A stretch of DNA of 10,113 nucleotides, taken from the NCBI GenBank assembly GCA_020201485.1, contig JAIVGT010000032.1, positions 1-10,113 on the forward strand, in the 5' to 3' direction. Each line of letters begins with the position of its first letter. Position 1 is the first letter of the stretch. Position numbers and translations under genes: made by a program. This document shows positions 6,018-10,113 of this stretch, one piece after another. This DNA is from Halobacteriales archaeon (GTDB taxonomy: Archaea > Thermoplasmatota > SW-10-69-26 > JACQPN01 > JAIVGT01). Under the pieces are notes generated by a model. The model searched no databases. It saw nothing but the letters and a program-made list of their open reading frames with translations, and was not told the origin of the DNA.

Positions 6018-7682
6018 TCAGACGGCGTGGACGATGGAGCGGTCGATGCTCACGTAGCCGGAGCCGAAGTCCACCTGGGGCTCGATGACATAGTCGCCCA
6101 GCCCGGGGAAGGTGAAGCCCGCGCTCATCTGGTAGGCGTTGACGCCGTCCACGGCCACGCTCGCCGTCGGCAGGCCCGAGCCCGCGCCGCTGACGCGGAA
6201 GCGCGCGTGCATGGCCGTGCCCAGGGGCCAGGCGCTGCTGTCGCCCGAGGTCAGGCTGCGCTCCGAGAGCTGCACGGCCACGGACTGCGGCACGGTCCAG
6301 GGCACGCTGACCGTCGGGGGAGCGGCCTGCGCCACCTGCAGGTCGAGGCCGCCGACGTACACGTGCGGGTTCTGCGAGACCTGGGGCAGGCGCGAGCCGA
6401 GCCCGGTGCCGCCCAGGACGCGCGCGTCCTGCAGCGCGGCCATCGTGTCCACCAGGCCGTGCCCGGCCCCGAAGCTCACGCCGCTCGTCGGGTTGCCGGC
6501 GTCCGCGAGATAGCCCCCGGGCGTGGTGAACGGCAGCGCCGTGTCCTCGAGCACGTCCTCGACGTCGGCGGGCGTGAGCGCCGGGTTCGCCTGCAGGAGC
6601 AGGGCGGCGATGCCGGCGACGTGCGGGGCGCTCATGCTCGTGCCGCTCGCCGCGGCGTAGTAGGGCGCGTAGGCCGGGAGGATGCCGATGGCGATGACCG
6701 GGCCGGTCTTGGACAGGGTGCTGACGATGCCGTCGCCCGGCGCGCTCACGTCGGGCCAGTCGTTGCGGTCCAAGGCGCTGCTCAGCCCGCGGCTGCTGAA
6801 CGTGCTCAGACTACCGTCGCGGCGCGCCTTGTGCTCGTCGTTGTAGCTGGCCACGCCGATGACGCCCGGCGTCGGGTTCTTCGACTGCGTGTTCGTCTGG
6901 TCCGCGCTGCCGTCGCCCCCGTTGTTGCCGACGCTGAACACCAGGACCAGGCCGTCGTCGGAGACGAGGTGCGTCACCGCGGCGTTGATGGGGTCCTCGG
7001 GGTCCCAGGCCCCGGCGCTGCCCCAGCTGTTCGACACGACGCGGATGGGCGGGCTGACGGTGGCGTGGTTGCAATCGACCCAGTTGAACGCCTCGAGCGC
7101 GAACAGGATGCTTGTGCCCTCGCCGCTGCCCAGCTCGTAGAGCATGGCCCCCGGGGCCGCGCCGACGAACCGCCCGTCGCTGGCGACGCCGCGCCCGGCG
7201 ACGATGCCGGCGGTGTGCGTGCCGTGGCCGCTCGTGGAGTCCGTGTTCGGCAGGTCGAGCCACAGGTCGTTCGTGCAGCCCGTCCAGGGCGTGCCGAAGA
7301 AGCCCTGGCCGAGGAAGTAGTTCCCGAAGCAGGTGTTGCTCGCCGTGCTCACCAGGCCGGGCGTGGTGCACACCCACTTCTTGTTCGCCGCGAGGGCCGG
7401 GGCGAGGTCGGGGTGCGTCCCATCCGCGCCGCTGTCCACGACCGCGACGCCGATGCCGGTGCCATCGAGCACGTGGCCGCCGACGATGACCGGGTTCGCG
7501 CTCGTGGACTTGCCGTCCCACGCCTCGCGCGCGCGCGTCGTGACGCCGGCCGTGGGGTCGTCGAGCTGCAGCGGCTCGTCCCCGGTCAGGCGGAGGGCAC
7601 GGGGCAGGGCCGCGGCGCGCAGCAGGTCCACGCCCTGGCCCACGACGACGATGACGCCGAAGTGCTCGAAGACGCGGGGCAC
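6018..7682 (-). CDS. S8 family subtilisin-like serine protease, N-terminus apparently truncated
   Basis: This 554-residue protein has the complete subtilase triad: Asp83 in VAVVDSG, His153 in GHGTHTAG and Ser349 in SGTSMSAPH, with the oxyanion Asn253 in SVGNNGG. Four cysteines in the catalytic domain (105, 118, 136, 204) suggest disulfides and an extracellular location. Residues after about 420 form a beta-rich C-terminal region. The N-terminus is odd. Residues 1-50 look like the second half of an inhibitor-type prodomain (FGVIVVVGQG, then ALPRALRLTGDEPLQL), but there is no signal peptide and no first half. The start is GTG, and the in-frame codons back to a TGA at 7788-7790 offer no ATG, GTG or TTG. 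Only 85 bases separate it from the stop of the upstream BNR gene. The 5' end may have been lost, or the enzyme may act without export. Confidence 0.88.
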   Translation of the reverse strand: MPRVFEHFGVIVVVGQGVDLLRAAALPRALRLTGDEPLQLDDPTAGVTTRAREAWDGKSTSANPVIVGGHVLDGTGIGVAVVDSGADGTHPDLAPALAANKKWVCTTPGLVSTASNTCFGNYFLGQGFFGTPWTGCTNDLWLDLPNTDSTSGHGTHTAGIVAGRGVASDGRFVGAAPGAMLYELGSGEGTSILFALEAFNWVDCNHATVSPPIRVVSNSWGSAGAWDPEDPINAAVTHLVSDDGLVLVFSVGNNGGDGSADQTNTQSKNPTPGVIGVASYNDEHKARRDGSLSTFSSRGLSSALDRNDWPDVSAPGDGIVSTLSKTGPVIAIGILPAYAPYYAAASGTSMSAPHVAGIAALLLQANPALTPADVEDVLEDTALPFTTPGGYLADAGNPTSGVSFGAGHGLVDTMAALQDARVLGGTGLGSRLPQVSQNPHVYVGGLDLQVAQAAPPTVSVPWTVPQSVAVQLSERSLTSGDSSAWPLGTAMHARFRVSGAGSGLPTASVAVDGVNAYQMSAGFTFPGLGDYVIEPQVDFGSGYVSIDRSIVHAV

Positions 7683-7767
7683 GGCCAGGCCCGGAAAGCA
7701 TCGTAGCGTCCCCGGCGTGGGACCGGTCCCGGCCGATGCGACGACGTTCCGATGTTCGTGCGGGCCC

Positions 7768-9150
7768 TCAGCGCAGGGTCGCGCCGCTCAGGAGCACGGC
7801 GGCCACGCCCTCCGCGCCCGTGCTCGTGCCGTAGGTGCAGCCCGGGGTGCAGCCGTCGGCGTAGGCGGCGATGACGCGGCCGGCCTTGTCCGCAACGAGG
7901 TCGGTGAAGTCGAGCAGGTTGCGGTGCCCGCAGTGCCCGTCCGTGTTCGTGCTGATGCAGCCGACCTGCGTCGGGTTGGCGTTGTCGTCGAGCTGGAGCG
8001 TGACCCACGTCGGGTTGGCGCTGAGCGCGTCGTAGCTGATGGCGAGGTAGGTGTGCCAGTGCGCGGTCTGCGGCACGTGGTCCGGGGCGGCGTTGCTCTC
8101 GTCGGAGCCGTAATAGAGCAAGGCGACGCGGCCGGGCACCCCCGCCACGCCGCTCTGCATCGTCGCGGTGAGGACGTTCGGCGGGCTGGCTCGCACCGGG
8201 GCGCTCCACGTGTGCCCCTTGTCGCCGCTCACGGCCATCCACGTCGCCTCGTCGAGGCCGCTGAAGAAGAAGTACGCGTTCCCGGCGTCGTCGATGGCGA
8301 TGTCCGGGTTCTTGCGGTGGCCCGTCGTGCCCGCGCCGGTGACCGGCACCTGCTGCCAGTGCTGGAAGTCGGCGCTCACGGCGGCTTGCGGGGCGCCGCA
8401 GTCCCGCTTCGGCACGATGAGGCTGCCGTCGGGGAAGCTGCGCGTGCGGCCCATGAGGCCGCCGTTGCACGTGCCCTGCGCCGCCTGCGCGGTGAGCGGG
8501 AAGGTCTGGCCCCCATCCACGCTGATGGCGAGCTTCGTCACCGCCCCGGTGTTCCACGTGTAGTACGTCGCGCGCGTGCCCACGGGGAGGGGCGGGAGCA
8601 GGTTGCCCACGGGCACGAGGCCGGGCGGGAGCGCGCCGGTGCTGATCTTCTGGTGGTCGGTCACGCCGGGCGGCACGAGGTTGCAGAAGAACGGGTTCAC
8701 GCCGTTCCACGCGTCGCCCTTCAGGTCGCTCCACACCGCCCACGAGCAGTCGATGTTCCCGCCCACGCCGAGCTGGTCGGCGTACACGCGGTCCGTTGCC
8801 GTGTCCACGTACAGCATCGGGTCGAAGGTCTGCGGGTTCGCCGTCGGGGGCGTGACGTCCTGCCACGTCATGCCGTCGTCCCGGCTGCGCAGCGTCTTCG
8901 TCAGCGCCTGGAAGAAGATGCTGCCGTCGCTCGTCGCGCCCGTGCTCGGCTCCGGGCCGCTCCGGCCGAGGTGCGCGACGCGCACGTCGAAGCTCGGGCC
9001 CATCCCGGCAGGCAAGCCGGTGAAGCCGGCGTTGTTGTGGACGAAGACCTGGCCCGCGGGCACGGCCGTGTCCGTCCCGGGCAGGGGCCAGGCGGGAGCG
9101 GTGGACGCGAGCAGGGCAACGAGCACCAGGGCGAGATGGGCGCGGCGCAT
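7768..9150 (-). CDS. Secreted BNR/Asp-box beta-propeller protein (sialidase-like fold)
   Basis: This 460-residue protein starts with a signal peptide (MRRAHLALVLVALLASTAPA) and is exported. Three Asp boxes mark propeller blades: SRDDGMTW at 89-96, SVDGGQTF at 210-217 and SGDKGHTW at 308-315. PDIAIDDAGNAYFFF at 282-296 is a further blade strand. Eight cysteines (135, 156, 228, 251, 398, 407, 434, 438) could pair as disulfides. The fold is that of sialidases, but I see no RIP motif near the N-terminus, so sialidase activity is doubtful; binding or another glycan activity is as likely. It has no C-terminal anchor or sorting signal. The ATG at 9148-9150 has no ribosome site; an AT-containing patch (CCTTGATG) about 27 bases upstream would fit a weak, leaderless promoter. 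It lies upstream of the subtilase on the same strand, a plausible secreted pair. Confidence 0.85.
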   Translation of the reverse strand: MRRAHLALVLVALLASTAPAWPLPGTDTAVPAGQVFVHNNAGFTGLPAGMGPSFDVRVAHLGRSGPEPSTGATSDGSIFFQALTKTLRSRDDGMTWQDVTPPTANPQTFDPMLYVDTATDRVYADQLGVGGNIDCSWAVWSDLKGDAWNGVNPFFCNLVPPGVTDHQKISTGALPPGLVPVGNLLPPLPVGTRATYYTWNTGAVTKLAISVDGGQTFPLTAQAAQGTCNGGLMGRTRSFPDGSLIVPKRDCGAPQAAVSADFQHWQQVPVTGAGTTGHRKNPDIAIDDAGNAYFFFSGLDEATWMAVSGDKGHTWSAPVRASPPNVLTATMQSGVAGVPGRVALLYYGSDESNAAPDHVPQTAHWHTYLAISYDALSANPTWVTLQLDDNANPTQVGCISTNTDGHCGHRNLLDFTDLVADKAGRVIAAYADGCTPGCTYGTSTGAEGVAAVLLSGATLR

Positions 9151-9246
9151 GGGTGCGGCACGCGCCCCGGGGCATCAAGGGTTCTCGGCAAAGCCTGGCC
9201 GGGGCCCGGGCGCAAGGCCTTTGCTCCGTGTGCGGATGCGGCCAAC

Positions 9247-9471
9247 GTGGACCTCTTCATCTTCCGCTGCACGGCCTGCCAGCACGTCGCGCCCGAGTAC
9301 GCCTGGACGAAGCGGAAGGGCGCGCAGGGCATGGGCCGGGGCAGCATCGTCGCCTTCCCTAAGCCGGTTTGCCCGAGCTGCGGGAGCGAGAAGGTGGACC
9401 TCAACCACGACCTGCGCGACGCGCTGCCCGACGAGGAGGAGCGCGTGACGATGTGGCGCAAGCCGACGTGA
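9247..9471 (+). CDS. Small zinc-ribbon protein
   Basis: This 74-residue protein has two Cys pairs, CTAC (8-11) and CPSC (42-45), spaced as in a zinc ribbon or rubredoxin-like knuckle. Between them is a basic, glycine-containing loop (TKRKGAQGMGRGS), and the end is acidic then basic (DEEERVTMWRKP). It has no signal peptide and is probably cytoplasmic, perhaps binding nucleic acid or a protein partner. The GTG start at 9247 is chosen because the frame upstream loses the protein-like pattern and runs antisense to the BNR gene. Its start lies about 96 bases from the divergent BNR start, so the two promoters would share this short region. I cannot name a family. Confidence 0.7.
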   Translation: MDLFIFRCTACQHVAPEYAWTKRKGAQGMGRGSIVAFPKPVCPSCGSEKVDLNHDLRDALPDEEERVTMWRKPT

Positions 9472-9496
9472 GGAGATGGAGAGAAGAAGCCGCGGA

Positions 9497-9515
9497 GCGC
9501 GCCATCGAGGCGCGC
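9497..9515. repeat. Inverted repeat between two convergent genes
   Basis: GCGCGCC, loop ATCGA, GGCGCGC forms a perfect 7-base stem in the 74-base gap where the zinc-ribbon gene and the small membrane-protein gene converge. The position suits a two-way terminator, but no T-run follows on either strand. Confidence 0.3.
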
Positions 9516-9545
9516 CCGCATCCGTGCCGCGCGCGTTCCCCGCGC

Positions 9546-9719
9546 TCAGAACGTTCTCGCCCTTGGCCCGGCGATGAAGTGCAGCACGGCGAGGATGACG
9601 CCCACGATGATGAGGAGCCATCCGATGTTCGCCAGCGCGCCGCCGAGCGGGAACAAGCCCGTGAAGCCCAACAGCACGCCGAGCACGATCAGCACGATGC
9701 CCAGCCAGATGAAGCCCAT
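9546..9719 (-). CDS. 57-residue two-helix membrane protein
   Basis: From ATG 9719 the protein is two hydrophobic helices (about 2-20 and 31-50) joined by a Gly-rich turn (GLFPLGGALANIG), ending in a short basic tail (GPRARTF). In size and layout it resembles the small two-helix proteins of bacteria and archaea (for example the YtjA/DUF1328 or lmo0937 type), but I cannot assign it to one. The frame stays open upstream to a TTG at 9782; that stretch is Pro/Ser-rich and unlike a membrane protein start, so ATG 9719 is preferred. No ribosome site is seen; a weak patch (CTTCATCA) lies about 27 bases upstream. Confidence 0.65.
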   Translation of the reverse strand: MGFIWLGIVLIVLGVLLGFTGLFPLGGALANIGWLLIIVGVILAVLHFIAGPRARTF

Positions 9720-9818
9720 GGGAAAGCTTCGGCGCGCAGGCTGTGATGAAGGCGATGGGACATCCGGGAGCGATCCCGGCAAGCCGGCCGCTTGCCCCGA
9801 TGCGTGGCCGCCGCGGCC

Positions 9819-9926
9819 TCACTTGCCTTGCTGCCGCTTGTCGTGGATCATCGCGAGCGCGGTCATGGCGAAGGCGATGCCGACGCAGACGACCAGCGTG
9901 ACGGGGACGAGGATGCTCTGGTCCAT
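9819..9926 (-). CDS. 35-residue single-helix membrane protein
   Basis: This very short gene runs from ATG (9924-9926) to TGA (9819-9821). The product has a short polar start (MDQS), one hydrophobic helix at about residues 5-27 containing one Cys (LVPVTLVVCVGIAFAMTALA), and a charged tail (HDKRQQGK). This layout suits a single-pass membrane protein with a cytoplasmic basic tail. Third codon positions are nearly all G or C. A clear TATA box on the same strand at about 9979-9986 would start transcription near 9956, giving a leader of about 30 bases. It could be a subunit or regulator of a membrane complex; I cannot tell which. A gap of 99 bases separates it from the next small membrane gene on the same strand. 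Confidence 0.55.
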   Translation of the reverse strand: MDQSILVPVTLVVCVGIAFAMTALAMIHDKRQQGK

Positions 9927-9978
9927 GGCTACCGCGGGCCCGGTATTCCGGCCACCTCATGATGCCTTGGTTGTCACA

Positions 9979-9986
9979 GTAAATAC
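9979..9986 (-). promoter_or_regulatory. TATA box for the 35-residue membrane protein gene
   Basis: On the minus strand GTATTTAC is the most AT-rich patch in this area. Its centre is about 56 bases before the ATG at 9926, leaving a predicted leader of about 30 bases. Confidence 0.5.
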
Positions 9987-10066
9987 TCGGGCGTGACGCG
10001 CCCTCGCACGGTGCTCTGCAAAGGCACGCCAGGCAGGCAGCTAGTGGCGCCTTCCGCACCTCAGCT

Positions 10067-10074
10067 ACATATAC
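10067..10074 (+). promoter_or_regulatory. TATA box of a probably leaderless gene at the right edge
   Basis: ACATATAC is centred about 26 bases before the ATG at 10097. In archaea transcription starts at that distance, so the message would begin at or next to the start codon. It is divergent from the minus-strand TATA box some 85 bases away. Confidence 0.6.
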
Positions 10075-10096
10075 TCCCCGCGGCTTGCGGGGGACG

Positions 10097-10113
10097 ATGC
10101 CCGCCGCTTCCCC
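10097..10113 (+). CDS. First codons of a gene running off the right edge
   Basis: ATG 10097 opens a frame (MPAAS...) at the predicted transcription start of the TATA box at about 10067. Only five full codons are visible, so no product can be named. A G-run (GCGGGGGAC) precedes it and might serve as a ribosome site if the message starts earlier. Confidence 0.4.

Noticed and set aside
7719..7730. A perfect 12-base palindrome GGGACCGGTCCC before the subtilase gene
   Set aside because: At about 70% G+C several such palindromes are expected per 10 kb, and the flanks show no further symmetry.
7333..9246. A long + strand open frame running into the zinc-ribbon gene
   Set aside because: The part before 9247 is antisense to the subtilase and BNR genes and reads as repetitive Arg/Ala/Val; only the last 74 codons look real.
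9720..9782. N-terminal extension of the 57-residue membrane protein from TTG 9782
   Set aside because: The added 21 residues are Pro/Ser-rich without a signal or membrane character, and ATG 9719 gives a compact two-helix protein.

Overview
This is a GC-rich window of about 10 kb (roughly 70% G+C) that reads as archaeal chromosome. Three things point to an archaeon. Clear TATA boxes stand out of the GC-rich background at about 1004, 10067 and, on the minus strand, 9979-9986. The last + strand gene starts about 26 bases after its TATA box, as in a leaderless transcript. The window also carries a geranylgeranyl-reductase-family flavoprotein of the kind that saturates archaeal isoprenoid lipids. 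A high-GC Thermoplasmatota-like lineage is my guess; the sequence alone does not prove it.

Layout, left to right. The + strand opens with the 3' end of a BNR/Asp-box beta-propeller gene (to 409). A small secreted Cys-rich protein follows (456-956), then the flavoprotein reductase (1051-2343) and a 57-residue exported Cys-containing peptide (2410-2583). A multi-pass membrane protein lies on the minus strand (2587-3093). A PaaI-type hotdog thioesterase on the + strand (3192-3724) is split by an apparent one-base frameshift. On the minus strand follow a secreted metzincin protease (3726-4349), MscL with a C-terminal zinc ribbon (4440-4925), the 5' fragment of a bactofilin-like exported protein (about 4926-5152), AlaX tRNA-editing hydrolase (5255-5983), an S8 subtilase (6018-7682) and a second BNR/Asp-box secreted protein (7768-9150). 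The right end holds a small zinc-ribbon protein (+, 9247-9471), two tiny membrane proteins (-, 9546-9719 and 9819-9926) and a promoter with the first codons of another + gene (10097 onward).

The common theme is the cell surface and beyond. Two BNR propellers, a subtilisin-like protease, a metzincin and several small exported proteins suggest a cell that degrades or binds extracellular protein or glycans. The remaining genes are housekeeping: membrane lipid reduction, osmotic safety valve and tRNA(Ala) proofreading. I see no rRNA, tRNA, CRISPR array, transposase or phage gene.

The most unusual points are signs of gene decay or rearrangement. These are the frameshifted thioesterase, a subtilase that starts midway through its prodomain without a signal peptide, and the exported-protein fragment upstream of mscL. 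A set of very small proteins and the promoter architecture of the right end are also worth a look. I did not find a convincing new multi-gene system.
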